Positions 12,645 to 25,644 are shown, counted from the first letter of the stretch. The stretch is DNA of 64,000 nt from Apis mellifera (GCF_003254395.2 NC_037651.1:10157001-10221000), one strand, 5' to 3'. The notes: generated by a model not told the origin, from the letters alone. Made by a program: numbers and translations.

Positions 12645-13349
12645 TTAGAGCGAGGAAAGAGAGGTTTTTCCCACGATTACAACGGAGGTATAACCGGGAG
12701 ACCGAGAGAGCAGATCGATTTTGTCGGTGCGGCTTTCGACTTTTGGCACGAATAAGTTCCGTTCGGTGGTGTTAAAGTCCTCGACTTCCCTCCAACTGCT
12801 CCCCAAACTGGTTCGAAATCCCCTCTTTCCGACAAGGAGCCAACCTTTAATGTACGAGTCGTGTTCAAACCGAAACCTATTTGGCGTAGTTAGGAGTCGT
12901 AGAACAGCTCGGTCCGATACCTTCTCCTCTGTGCACGTATGCGGCCCGCTGCAAGAGATCACCGACCCCGGTTCGATGCCACGGAGAATTATACGGATCG
13001 AACCGTCCGACTCGAGGATACTCGAAAGATACCGGGCGTAAGCGACGTTACCAAGATAATTGTGTTTCGCAACACCGAAGGCGGTACGACCGCATTCGAT
13101 AAAACTTTTTCGACCATCCCCTCCTCCTCCCCATTCTCCGCAATTCTCGTTTCGCCTCGCTCTATGCCCGCCGTCGCCCGCAAACGCGTTACAAGCGGAA
13201 CGAAGGGGATCGGCGGTGGTGCCGCGCAACGACGCAACTCCATGAAAACTCCAAGTGGTTTCGTATCGTGCATCGCTGCATTGCGATGCATCGCACATCG
13301 CAGACACCGCGCCGCACAACCCCCGCCATATCGCTACACCACTCCCCAA
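12645..13349 (-). other. Longest open frame in the window, probably noncoding
   Basis: The minus strand is free of stops for 234 codons, the longest such run in the window. The nominal start is TTG; the first ATG is about 17 codons in, leaving roughly 217 codons. I recognise no domain, signal peptide or repeat. The + strand is also unusually open over the same bases (12939-13373 and 12721-13041), which points to a stop-poor, CpG-rich composition rather than coding selection. A genuine single-exon gene or a pseudogene cannot be excluded. The segment also contains an inverted repeat at 13269-13290 (TGCATCGC, six-base spacer, GCGATGCA). Confidence 0.2.
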
Positions 13350-13858
13350 CGTGTTCCACCGCTATCCGCGTAAATAATCGCGCACCCCAGATTCCAAGGA
13401 GTGGCCCGCCAAATTATCGCGTCCGTTTTATTATTCCCCGAGTTCATCGTTTTTCCATTCCTCCCTCTAACCATACTTTATCTTACCCCCCCTCTTCTCT
13501 TTCCATCATCGAAATCTCCTTTTCGAGGAAACGAAATATCCGATCGATGGAACGGATGCTAGTAATTCGAACGAGAATTCATGTAATTCGCGTAATTCGC
13601 ATAATTTATAACTCGTCTTTCGATATTCGGGGAACACCCGTTTACCCTCTCGCCGCGATATATATACCGAAATATTTCGTGCCGGAACGAAGAGAGAAAT
13701 ATCGGGAAATCGTTTTATTAAGGGGGGAAATTTTATCGGTTATTTTTTTTTTTCCTTCGCTACGGAGCGGTGAATAGGTACGATACGTCGCGGTGATAAA
13801 CAGCCGATGGTAATTTAGGTTGCAGTTTACAATTGCAGTCGAATATAATACGCGCAAC

Positions 13859-13866
<8 letters not shown>

Positions 13867-13891
<25 letters not shown>
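13867..13891. repeat. TA dinucleotide microsatellite
   Basis: A 25-base uninterrupted alternating TA run, preceded by a short TG-containing variant. It lies about 150 bases upstream of the TATA-box promoter candidate at 14042. Confidence 0.95.
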
Positions 13892-14041
13892 TCGCGTATA
13901 CATGGTAAGCAGAGCCAGATCTCCGTTGTATCCAGTTTATCTTACTTATTTCATTTATGACCGTTTTAAATTTCAGGAAACAAATCCGTGGGAAATTATT
14001 CGGGTGAATAAGTTGAAAAAGCGGGATCGAACGGGCGCGCG

Positions 14042-14050
14042 TATATAAAG
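14042..14050 (+). promoter_or_regulatory. TATA box of an orphan promoter
   Basis: TATATAAAG is a strong match to the metazoan TATA consensus and sits at the left edge of a GC-richer segment (14055-14260). Transcription would start near 14070-14076. No close initiator match is present there, so the promoter call rests on the TATA box and on the compositional change just downstream. Confidence 0.45.
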
Positions 14051-14072
14051 GGAGATAAGTTTGGCGCGAGAG

Positions 14073-14374
14073 AACGGAACAAGGTATCGCGTAGTAATCG
14101 TTTCCGTTCGAGGGCGTTAGGCGTGCGAGGTGCAGTGACGCCCCATCGGACTGCCTCGTTTCTTAGATCGTGTCGTAGGTCGCTGCCTTAGTCGTCAACG
14201 TCTAACGATTATTAACGACCTCCAGTCGTGTTTCTGTGCTTTGACGCGGAAGAAAAAGGAGAAAAGAACCAAATATATAGCGCGATGGCAAATTTCACGA
14301 GAATCTATATATATATATATAAGTCGGTAAAAGATGGCGCGCGAAAGTGTCGCTTAATTTCATTCCAAAATTAA
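14073..14374 (+). ncRNA. Candidate transcript leader downstream of the TATA box
   Basis: This GC-richer segment follows the TATA box at 14042. It contains an imperfect stem: CGAGG-CAGT with a two-base bulge pairs with ACTG-CCTCG around 14127-14162. The first reasonable ATG in the lower part (14285) opens only 29 codons and runs through a TA microsatellite, so the encoded peptide (rich in Ile and Tyr) is unlikely to be selected. A possible donor, TCG|GTAAAA, follows at 14326/14327. No exon partner is identified. It could be a long noncoding RNA, an untranslated first exon, or a chance TATA box. The end coordinate marks the end of the small ORF, not a mapped 3' end. Confidence 0.3.
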
Positions 14375-17300
14375 CGAGAGAGTATCGATTCGATACCAAC
14401 CCGATATACAACTTCTCGAATCGTCAAAAAAACGGCAACACTCGAGTGCCAGAGGAAATTAAAACACGTTTTCGATTAATAACATCGGTTATAAAATCAA
14501 AGGTTTTGTTAACAGTTTTGTGCGGGGAACGAGATTATATTTTCCCGTATGTACAAATTTAACAATCTTTGCACGACAACAAGTTTTACGCAATGCAACA
14601 ATTTGCTCGGCAATTTCGTCTTCGATACGGTTCGTGTGTACGTTTGTCGCCCCCCCTCTCATGGGGTGGAAATGAGAAAGAAAGTTACGTTAAAATTTAT
14701 GCACGCATTCGTTTAACCGGGCATTCAACCGGAGAGGAGAGAAGCAACAAATCGATTTTATTAGAAAAATATATTTCAGTAGCGTTTTAATGATTCTCTT
14801 AGAGGAAAAATATGATAATTGTATTCTCTGCTAATGAAACGATACAAAGTTTTCGGGTAGAGAAATTAATTTCATACATTATTTCGTCGATTCTTTACTC
14901 CTGGTCGGTTCCTGGTAAGTAAATCCTAATTTCTGAATTCTCCAAGAAAAAATTGTAATAATTGATTTCAATTTGATAGATGTTTGCCACCTAAGTCGAT
15001 AATTCAAATATTCGTTATCGTGAATATTCAGAGGAATATTATCGAGTTCGCAAGTATCATGAATGTTGGGACAAATTATCGAACGTATTGCGAGTTGACA
15101 CCGAATTTATTTCCTTCCGAATCGAGGATACATTTAACGTACGATCGAAAGTTTGAAAAAAATATAAATATTCGATGCCATTGATCATAAATAAAGAATA
15201 ATATTGATGAAATAATATCGTATTTCATCATCCTCGTGGTTCTAGCGTTGAATATTCAATACACCGATTGAACTTTATCGTTAATTGTCCCTTCGATTCA
15301 TTTAACCGATAAATGAAACAAAGTTGTAATAATTATTCTCACGATAGAATAAACAGAAGTATAAGGAGTTTTAAACTGGTGGAACAGAATATATATATAT
15401 ATACATGTGGAAAGTAACGATGGAACCGTATAGACGTATAATAAAAAAGAATATAACAAGAGGAGGATAGCGGAAGAAGGAGCGGAGTATCGAGTATCGA
15501 GAGAAAGCGAAACGAGGATGGGTCATTGCGTGGTCTAAGCCGGAAAACGGCAAGAAGAAAGAAGCTTCGGCATTATATCGGGAATATTTCACAGCGACTC
15601 CATCGACTACCACAGCCGCCGTCTTCTTCTATTGTTACGCCCTACGAGTTTCCCGATACTTGGCATTATATTAAATTATTATATAGCGCGTACAGGTCGA
15701 TGCTACCAGCCAGGAACGTAGTTGTGGAACGACCACCACGAGCGTAATATCCTCGCGCGATCTCCACGCAGAAACGTGTGCGAGAAACTTGGAAATCGAT
15801 AATTACGAATCGGTTGTCCGCGCTCTCGTCGTCGTATCGATCGGATCACGCGGTCAAATCAAATCGCGGCCCAAGAACGTTACGTCCTTGGAAACAATTT
15901 GGGAAACGGACAAAGTTCCGAATCGTATCCCCCCCGATTTCCGAAATTCGTAGAGACATTGTGAAATTCCCCTACTTTCGAGATATTTCTTCTAAATCCG
16001 TTCCCGTCGAGAGGAGAACAGGAGAAGAGGAGAAGTTTCGAGCAATTTTACTGTTGAAACTTAGCAACCGTCGAAAGGTTTCCGTTAAGAAAGTAATTAG
16101 AATAATTTCTAATAACCGAAAGCAATTGCAATCTCCTTTCTTCGCAGGCTGGATACGTTAATTCGAGCCGATTATCATCCCTATAACCGGACAATAATTA
16201 AGCGCCACGCTCTTGCGAAGTGGTGCGGTTTTGCTCGCATACTAACCTAAATTCATGGGATGTATTTACACCCGCATACTCGCGTGCACACGTCTCCAGG
16301 TCGTTTCGCCCACTACTACTACATCTCGCTACTACCCCTACCTCGCGGATTCAATTCCCCTATCTATCCTGTCCCAGTTGTCCTTTCAATCCTTTAATTA
16401 CCGTACAACTGCCCCACCCTACGCAAAATCCTCCTCCTTCCAATATTTTCTCGATCGAAAATGTTTCGAAAGTTCGCTTCCGACGATCGACGCATTGTTC
16501 TGCGCGAACGATCGATGTAAGGAGTTTGGAATTTTTTATCCATACCGTTCATCGAATAAACGATATTTTCGCGCAACAGGTTTCTCGTCCACTTTCGATT
16601 CCAGGTTTATCGAATATTTGTATTCGAATCTTGAAAGGACGAAATACGCGGGGATGTATTTGTTTTATTTTTTTTGTTAACTTTTAACCCCCACCCTATC
16701 CCTCTATTTTCTATTTCGACACTCGTTTTAACAAGGATCTTTCCTACTCGCGGTCGGAAAAATATTTCATATTTTAACGATTCGCTCTTCTACAGGAGAA
16801 AGAGGTAAGAGATTTCATATATTTTGCCCGGAACCTTCCAACTTTGAGTCGTGTATACAGTTTTTTACGAAAACTGCTTCACATTTTCAGATGCGAAATA
16901 TTAAATAGAACGATAAATTTAAATTCGTTTATAGCCGCGCAATGATAATTGCAGAGAAAGATTAAAGAGAAATGTTTTAAAAAAAAGTAGACGAGTTTTA
17001 ATACGTGCATAATTTTTTTTCTTTTTTTTCTAATTAGAAAATGTAGATACAATTCTCTCGGATAGCTACAGAGAGATATCGGTCTTAATTCTATTCTATT
17101 AAACATTATCGGAATCGTCAAGTATCCGTACAATTAATAGGTAAATCGATGAGATCGGGATATCAAAAAGGGAGAGGATGCCGTTCGGAATGGAAGGACG
17201 AGCTATTCGACGAGAAGGTGGCTTTTAATTTAAAAGATCAGATTAGAAAGAAACGAGTCAGCGAGGACGGTATGCTTTTGAAGGGGGGACGCGTAAAAGC

Positions 17301-18730
17301 TGTTTGATCAGAGCGAAGGCTTTATCCGATTCTTTGCGATACTAGTTATCGGTCTCTTCGTGATAGCTCGCTAATAAGACGCCCCGGGCAATCGTATCGT
17401 GGACCCCGTTACGACGTGTACATCGCATATTCATTCGGGAGCGACTCGTCTAATACTCGTCTAATACGTGATTAGACGATAGACGAGATTAAAAGGGAAT
17501 ATTTTGCGCATTATATATTCGTTTATTTCTCCTTTTTACTTTTAGATCGAAAGTAATTTTTCTAAATCGTTAATCGTTATTTCTAAAAATGTTGGAAAAG
17601 AAAACAAGTTGAAAAACCGGTTCGTAGAAGAAGAGGAGGAGGAGGAAAAAAAAAAGGGGGGAAACAAGGATAAAACAAGAAAAGAATTTCGACAAGCACG
17701 TCGACAGAGACCCCTGCGGAGTTGTAAGAAGCGCACTAGAGAATTTTCCTCGATAATCTCGACGAACCATGAAGTTCGTTTCCAAGCTTCGAAGATCGAT
17801 AATCGGCGAGAGTATTTTCTCTTTAACGGTAACGAGGGGGTGCCACTCAAGGGAGAGACTTCACTTTTCAGCTTCGCCAACCTTCCTCTACTCTATCGAA
17901 AAGAGAGTGCGAAAAATGTTATTGGTTTCGCGTGCGAAAGCGGCTCTTCATAGAAGATCTTTCTCAATGGAGATAAGGATCGTTTCGAAAAGAAAGAATC
18001 TTTGGGAAAATCGACGAAACGATTTAAATTCAATCTATCCGGTTTTCAATATTAAAATTAACTCGCCGTTCAAGGAGATACGTGAATATAAATTCGAATT
18101 TAGGGATAAAATTTTTAAAAGATGACAGCGAAATCAAGTAACATCGATGATTCGAAACGTCCTCTCCGCGAATAGAGAACGAGAATACGCGCGACGAGAA
18201 GAAAGAAAATCGAAGTAGAAACGTTTCGACGTTTGAAAAAGCGCGGGAAAATGCGCGAGTTCCACGAACGAGTTTTGAAAACACGACCGAGGTGTAAAGG
18301 TGAAGGAAGAATGGAAAAGGCCATTATCGTAAGTTGAACCACGTTTGGAAGTTGGATCGATGGGGCAGGCGGGGAAGACGAGGACTGGATCCAGGTGATC
18401 CGTCTTCGGTTTAGTATCGGCCAGTTGCCGTTAATCCGAGGTTACATCGCTGCGTAACCCTGCTATGCGTCGATCGAACGAATCCTAGGCGACAGTACAC
18501 TATACACACGTATATATAGTTGGATATTCCGGAGTATCTGATGGCCATACGGTGAAACGATATCGTGCTCGGGGACGATAGGAGAGTTTGTTCGAGCTCG
18601 GGCGTTAAGCCGAAGAGCAACGTCTTGGCGAAGAAACGAGGTGGTAGAGGAGGACGGGTAGCGATGGTGTCGGAAGGCGGACTAACGTTACCGCATCCAG
18701 AAGCGCCGCGATTTCTCACCCTTATCTTAT
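14375..18730. other. Noncoding stretch
   Basis: No gene is recognised. The first part (14380-15450) is comparatively AT-rich; the rest returns to the CpG-rich texture. A TA run sits at about 15390-15402. A perfect donor-like GTAAGTAAA follows TTCCTG at about 14913, but without a convincing upstream exon. Short open frames around 16220-16680 overlap each other in two phases and show no domain. Confidence 0.5.
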
Positions 18731-18739
18731 CTGCCAACC

Positions 18740-18968
18740 ACCGCCACTTCCCTCTCTCCTCCTCCTTCCTCCTCCTCCTCCCCCTTCCGATGCCGTTTCA
18801 CGCGCGACCATGCACCCCCTCCCCTCCCCATTCTCTCCAACTTTTCCAACCTTCCAGTTACAGCCAAGCCAAGAACTTCTTTACTCTCTTGATTCTCCTC
18901 GAAGGAGACCGTCAACTTTCTTTCCCTCGCTCCTTCCTCCTTCCTCCCACGAACCTCGACGACACTTA
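18740..18968. repeat. Long pyrimidine-rich tract
   Basis: The + strand is dominated by C and T in CCTCCT, CCCTCC and TTCC words for more than 200 bases. It is not a simple tandem array. It ends near a CTTCCAG acceptor-like site (about 18866) and a perfect GTAAGTATC donor at 19021. A spliced internal noncoding exon of about 150 bases (18867-19020) is therefore possible but weakly supported. Confidence 0.5.
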
Positions 18969-19020
18969 AATTCGTTCGGCGAGCTATTAATTCCACGGAT
19001 TGACACGAATTTCCAACCGG

Positions 19021-20580
19021 TAAGTATCGCTCTTTCTCGAGTTCGTTCGGTTCCGTCCGAGAGACGGAACAGTTCCGAGCCAAGCCCCTGTGTATATGTG
19101 TGTGTGTGTGTGTGTGTCCCTCGTTTCGTGCGAACGCCCCGAGCAAACGGAGCGAACGGACCAAGCGAAGCTTGAAAATCTGCCGTATCGATCGGCACCA
19201 TTCGCGCGACTCGTTGGAATTATGGGCATCGATCGAACGGGACGAAAACGACCATCGCGACGATCAGGAAACTCCGTACGTCCGCATCCACGGCCTTCTA
19301 TCCGTCTCTTTTCCGCCACCTCTCCTCCCCATCTTCCATCTTCTTCACCTTTTTCCCCTTCCCTCGTTCCGTGGGACACACGCGACTCTCTTATTTCCGC
19401 TGTCCGAAACGCTGTCCTGGACGACTTCGCTTCGCATCTGCCTATGTTTCTCTCATATCCTCTTTCTATCTCTCTCTCTCTGGCTCAAATATACGCTGTT
19501 AATCCGGAAAGAACGTGGCGAGCAAACTTCTTTACTCTAGCATCTTTTCTCTCTCTCTTTCACTTTGCTCTTAATCGTGCGGAAGCAATCCTGAGGTTGA
19601 GTTTATCGACTAGAAAGTTTGCATAATGCGCAAGAATCGTTTATAAAGTTAAAACAAAAATCTCGATATATATCTACTTATAAATAATTTAATTTAATTT
19701 ATATTTGTAAATAAGAAATGTGAATGTAAACTTTAAGCTTAATGTTTAAATAATATATTGGAAAAACAAATTGTCTCTTTTTTTTTTTTTTTTGACAGAG
19801 GGAAAAAAAGGCAAAGAGCGATGAACGACGTGTAATCCATTGAATCAATTGGCTTAGGAACTTTTTGTTTCGATCAATTTACGGGACATGCCAGCTGTTT
19901 TGATTCCTTCTTTTCCTCTTTTTATCCTGTACCCGTACTCGATATCATTCGACGTGAACCAGTGATTTATCAATTTCAACCTAACGCCAATAGCGTTCTA
20001 TGCAATCGGATAACTGTCGATTAAAAATATACTGTCGTTAATATCGACGAATCGTTGCACGTCTTTTCTTTTCGTTAACATTCACGCTGACGAAACGTTA
20101 ATCGAAAATATAATCGTTTAATTGTCACGTTCGATCCGGGCGGACAAGAAAATGATTTACGTTAAATCGAGAGATACAAGTTTATTAAAGCGTTCGATAC
20201 GGCATTTGAAAAATTTCGCGGCTGAAAATCGAAAGATTGTTCTATCGAGAATATTCGCCATACTAACTCGATCAACTTTTAAATCGAGATTTCGAGGTAT
20301 AAGTACGATGCACACAAATCGATCACTTCGGTCACTCCCGCTAGAATTCTTTGTTTCGGAGAAGAAGGTGCGGTCGCCTTCGATCTTTTCCTTTATCGGT
20401 TGGTCGACACGAACTGTCTATGCACTTACCATTTTTTATTCGATGACAATGCTTGTACACGCGCGCACGCGAGCCTGTCTCGCGAATAAGGGACTCGTGA
20501 AAGAACAGGCAGAGAGGGAGAAGCGGGTAGAAGTAGGTTTTGTAGACATATACAATTTGTCAAACTGCCGCTCGGCACAA
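19021..20580. other. Noncoding stretch
   Basis: No gene is recognised. It contains a TG run near 19093-19117 and a CT run near 19469-19481. An AT-rich island with TTTAATTTAAT words lies at 19660-19790 and ends in a T homopolymer. Open frames reaching about 178 codons (19090-19626) start within the TG repeat and are of biased composition. Confidence 0.5.
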
Positions 20581-20699
20581 TGAACCGTGTATTTTCCCAG
20601 TAGATTTTCTACGACAGAATTCGGGTCATCGTTCTCGTCTCTTACCTCGTCCCTTGTTGTTGGTCGTTGTCTTCGTCGGCGTCTTAGCGGGGGCTCGAC

Positions 20700-20868
20700 G
20701 TTTTGTTTCACCGTTCTGTATCTGTCGGTGGTGCTTGTAACGTAGCAACGTTGTCGGACGGTTCGTTTGTACAGAGAGGCGCATTCGGAAATCACGATCG
20801 AGACCGAACGTTCCCCTCGTTCGTTGTAGTTTGTTCGCACGCCCGTATATTCTCGTTCGTGGTTGTAC
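20700..20868 (+). ncRNA. Candidate noncoding first exon
   Basis: A CpG-rich block rich in GTTCG and CGTTG words ends in a strong donor, TTGTAC|GTGAGTCA, at 20868/20869. Its texture resembles that of the 2946-3193 and 25.6-25.77 kb candidates. No TATA box or clear initiator fixes the start, so the left boundary is approximate. No convincing coding frame is present. It could be an untranslated leader of a gene whose coding exons lie outside the window. Confidence 0.25.
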
Positions 20869-23800
20869 GTGAGTCAGAATACGCGTATAGATGCTGGAGA
20901 ACGACCTCGTTGTGTACATGCGTTCCACGTTCCAACCCTCACCTCGTATTTACTTACTCCTCTTACGCCGCTGCTCTGCTTCGTTTACTCTTTTCGTAAA
21001 TCGCGACTCGTGACTAGTCGATCGCCCCTCAATCTCCAACAATTTTCCCTGCATTCTTTCTCTCCACTTCATCCTTCGATTCGCTCTTTTCTTCCTCTTC
21101 TAAATCGATGAAGAGATATTCGATTTAAAAGAAATTTTGACCAGGTTGAGATGAAAATACTTTACGAACGTTACGTACGATGGCGTCTAATAATGGCGAC
21201 GGTGTCGAGCGTCGAGTAATAACGAGTAATAACGAACAGTGACGAATAACACCGAACCGTAGCGATTAGGAACGGAAACAATCGAAAAAGAACGAATTAA
21301 GACGAACTGTTACGAGCGGCGACGAACGTATTCGTGATCGACCGGGAATTTCGATCGCGACTCGACTGACATCGAATAAACTTTCTTTGTCCTATAATCA
21401 AATATCGATCGACGTAAGAAACTGAAAGCGTAATTCGTACGTAAACTATCGTGTTATCGATAATCTTATCGTGAAAACATGAAAATGGTAGCTTATCTTT
21501 TGAAATGGATAAAGTAATATTCGCGAAACGGTTAATTTCATCAACTTTCTTTTTTCTCTCGATAAAATAACAATTTTTAAAAAAAAAATCAAATAATAAA
21601 ATTAAATTAAACTTTTCTATCTCGAAATAAAATTAGAATGTAAATTATTTTTCTTCAAATACATTTTATTTTTTTGATCAACGAAATTTGATCGATTCTT
21701 TATAATGATTATAAAAAAAATTCTGTTTGACAGTTTGTCGATATTAGCCGACAAATGTAATTAGACAACAGATTAAACTATTCGAGGTAAAGATGATAGC
21801 ATTAATGCTTGCACGCATTTTTATCGAATATCCATGCTCGCGACATGTTAAAATATAACAATAATAAACGTAGAAAATGGAAGAGAAAAAGGAAACGAAA
21901 AGGAAGGCAAAGACTGGAAGGAGAGTGATTTCAGCATCCGGTTCTTTCGAAATAGAGGAGCGAAACTTAGCGCAATGGTGCGTACGTGATCTGAAAATGA
22001 AGCTTAAGCCAATGGACGACATCATGTGGAATCGGTGGTTCTCGTTGCAACGGCAACCTATATTCGGAACGTGGGCCGTTGATATTTCTTCTTCGAGTGC
22101 AAGATATACATTCCGAGGGGATGCCTTCGACTTTTGACCCCACCGCAGAGAAGACTCTCGTTTGTCGGCTTCACTCCATCACCTATCTCGAGAGAAGGAA
22201 ACATCACTTTTGCACAGAGACTATCGAACGTTCTTTCTTTCGATCTTTTCATCCATAACTTCAACCTTCCTTTCTCTTATTCCATGCCTTTTGCTTTTGC
22301 CAATAGACGTACATATATATACATACATCTTCTCTGTCCGTCTTTCTCACTTGGCTTGTCATGTCAAATGACTCGAACGATCGATTTTCTCGCAGATACA
22401 GCAGCGAATATCGTGGAATACAAAACGAATCGTGGATCTTACGATCGTTCTTACGACACCTCTACCGTATTCCTTGCTTGCTTGGAAACTCTTAAGGGGA
22501 AAGTCCTTTCGAAGACGAGTTCCGACCCAAGTTTTACGGGCCAAGTTAGAATCTCAACAGAGAGGAGGAACTGGCGAGGGAAGGGAAAAGGAAATGCAGT
22601 TGGGAGGGAAAGATTTCGCGGGCGCGGCCCATAACTTTGCTCGTAAATTCGATATTCAAAACAGGAAGTGAACAATGCTCTTATATACTTCCTCCACCGA
22701 TGCGGTGGCGGTCCACTTGTACCGATATACAGGAGGATGTAGCTTTGCTAAAAATTCCCCCGATTAAATGATTCGCATTTTACGACAACTTTTACGATCC
22801 CTCCCAACTTTTCGATCAAATTTTTTCCACCAACTTTTTACTCTAGTAGAGTTTAGTACCCTCTAACGATCCGATACAACGTTTCATCATCGATTATCTC
22901 GATTTATCGGTCGTACATGCGCAATAGTGATCGCGCCTCGTCCAATTCGCTGTACCGTGACGGTAAATATAACTTTGTATTCTGAAACGAATTAAAATTC
23001 AAATGATTGTGCAATTGATTTTATTTGCATATCGTTGCCATTTATTAACCGAGACGCAAATCAATCAAGCTTCGTGTTTTTCGCCCGTGTATATACACTT
23101 TCTTCTCCATTCGTTTATCCACCTTCTTTCTCTTCATTTTCCCTTCCACTCCCCGATTAATTTTCTTCGATTCTTTTCACATCTCTCCATTCGATTATTC
23201 ACAAACGTGATTCGTAATTCATAGAATGATAATCGAATTTAGAAATTCAATTTTGAAACGAATATTATTTCTTTTTTTTCTTTTTTCCCTCGATAAATAT
23301 TAATCAAAAGAAAAATATTTTCGGACGGTTTGATAAATATAAAAACGATAATTGTTTATAATATTTACAGCCGAGATTTGGCTCGATTCCAGCACTCGCG
23401 ATTGCGCCAATTTTTCGATCTGTGAAACCCACGTTTATGAGAAATCTGCGCGAGCGTGAAGTCAAAGAATTTAGGTTGCTGCGTTTTATCGTCAGATAAA
23501 CATCGCTTTATACCTCTTTTGCAAATAGAAAAAGGAAAAACTCACAAAACTGTGATTTTTTCCCCTCCTTTTATATGAAATAAAAAGAAATACCTCGATG
23601 ATGATGAACCATCAAATTTTCTTATTAAAAGGAATACGATTAAAGGATCGAGGATGGGATAAATAAATTTTATCGTCGGTACATTTTACGATTTTTCTTA
23701 TAAATTCGTTCAGCTGATATCTTTCGCCGCTTGAATATCGACGGGATTGTCGTTCGCAGTGATGATTCGATGCATGGTTAAGCAGCGATGATAAACGAAT

Positions 23801-25500
23801 TATTGGCTGGGAGGATGTTGGTCAGAGAATAAGAGGAAGGGATCGGTTGAACGATCGAGAAGAAAATGAAACGGGTGACGAGTGGCGCGGGATAGAAGGA
23901 AATACTAAAAGAAGGGATAGAGGGAAGTTTTAGAAGGAGATAGATAGATTAATGATGGAGAAGGAGGGAAAGAGAGAGAGAGAGAGAGAGGAAGGGATTG
24001 ACAAGTGAAAAGGGACGGAGGAATAAGGGGAAGAGGAGTCGTTCAATTAGAGAACCCGAGCTGGCACGATCGAATGCGAGAATTCAATTTCTTCGGTCTT
24101 TCAATCATTTCGAGTGCGCCAGGTCTCTCTCAAGTTTTCTCTTCTCTTCCTCCCGCTCATTCGCTTTTATCTCGTTCCATATTCTCCCCTCGATTCTAGC
24201 CTATGACTCGCTTCGTTATCTTCTCGCGTTTGCTTTTTCTTCCGCTCAGTCTCCACGCTCGAGCCAGCTTAACACGTGGAAAAACAAATTTTAAAAATCA
24301 TCCCCCCTCCTCTCCCTCGTATGAATTTCAAATTTTTTATATATTAGCGATTTATTTGCAAATTTTTGCACATCTCTCATGCATCGCGATTAAAAATAGA
24401 AGTTGTTTCAAAAGGTTTTCGTTTCGAATCATTTTTTCTTTTTTTTCTTTTTTTTTTTTTTGTTAAAATTCAAAATACGAATCCAATCTCCACTCGTGCG
24501 AGATAACTCGACACTCTTTCAAAAGATGCCACGACTTATCGAATCTTTGTGGATGATTGTGATGATTTTCTTTCTTTCTTTTTTTTTTTTTTTTTTTTTT
24601 TGCGAATTACGTGAAAATTTTGGGGGGGAAAAATTTATTGGGATAATTCAAGACATTCAAGAAATTGGAGATCGTTTTTTTTAAACGACCACGCGTTGTA
24701 AATATTATGCTCGTTGTCGATGCAATTTTTATTTTTCTATCCTTGAAAAAAAAAAAAACGTCTGTCCCTCCATTGGTTCTCTTCCACCTCTGTTACGAAC
24801 GAAGCTCTTCGTTTCGTACTTCTTTACGCTCGCTTTGACTGAGACGCTTTGGCAAACGCATTAAAATCTCCTCGTTTTGCGACTGCTTTGATCTCGATGA
24901 CAGCCCGTGTATGCGCCCGCGCACAGACGTCCCAACCGCAAGAACATTTTCAACCGAAGGAATCAAAGAGAAAAGCGAAAAGATAGAAAACCATTGGATG
25001 AAACTTTCGCGTATTTCCTCCGTTTCTTTCCTTTTCTTCTTCTTCTTTCCTCCTTTCTTTCTCCTCTTCTCTTTTTTCTTTCTTTTTCTTTTTTTTTTCT
25101 TCTTCTTATGCGATAACTTTTAAAAATTGTAGGATCAGACAGTGGATGGAGTGTAATATGACAACGTGATATAAGAACGCGGCGATAATACTTGGCGTTG
25201 GACGCGTCGTTAACCACGTATCCCTTTACCGTACGTAGCCGAATGTAACGATGTAACACGATTGCCTGAGCGGAGATGTTCGTATCGTGTATATATATAT
25301 ATATATATATGTAGCTAGATGAAGAGGCGCAAAAAAGCATTAGAAAGGAGATGGCGCGAGCAGTTTTCGAAGCGGTTGGAGGAAATGATTCGGAGGTGAA
25401 GAGAGGGAATAAAATATCGGGGGGAAAGAGAGAAAGGAGGGCGGGAGAGGAGCGCGTGCACGAGGAGCATTCTATAGGTAGGTACAGCCACAGCTCATCA
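20869..25500. other. Noncoding stretch
   Basis: No gene is recognised. At 21180-21330 there is a degenerate array of AACGAA/GACGAA words preceded by two ATGGCG words (from 21180), giving a 20-codon frame that is not convincing. AT-rich stretches lie at 21490-21720 and 23220-23380. GA runs occur near 23970-23990, and T homopolymers near 24430-24460 and 24580-24601. A TA microsatellite is at 25290-25310. Confidence 0.5.
25290..25310. repeat. TA dinucleotide microsatellite
   Basis: A 21-base uninterrupted TA run about 270 bases upstream of the CCAAT-box promoter candidate. Confidence 0.95.
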
Positions 25501-25582
25501 ATCATCAGAGTTTAGAGTCGGACACGTAATTTCCGGGACGCGGGATTCGTTCGACGTTCACGTCCGTTCGAGCGGGGCTCCG

Positions 25583-25618
25583 ATTGGCTGTTGGTAGCTA
25601 ACAGGGCTATTCGATTGG
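25583..25618 (+). promoter_or_regulatory. Paired inverted CCAAT boxes
   Basis: Two ATTGG pentamers (reverse-strand CCAAT) lie at 25583-25587 and 25614-25618, in the nearly identical contexts CGATTGGCTG and CGATTGGTCG, 31 bases apart (about three helical turns). Paired CCAAT boxes at such spacing are typical of NF-Y-dependent promoters. They stand about 150 bases upstream of a strong splice donor at 25771/25772. A TTTATGAG homeodomain-like word follows at about 25641. Confidence 0.45.
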
Positions 25619-25644
25619 TCGCTCCCTGCATCGGCATGATTTAT

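Noticed and set aside
12808..12822. tRNA B-box-like word GGTTCGAAATCC
   Set aside because: No A-box, acceptor stem or cloverleaf could be formed around it. The same was true of a minus-strand GTTCGATTCC at about 35735-35745.
18727..19379. Overlapping minus-strand frames with Thr-His repeats
   Set aside because: The Thr-His run is the TG microsatellite at about 19093-19117. The frames exist in three phases at once.
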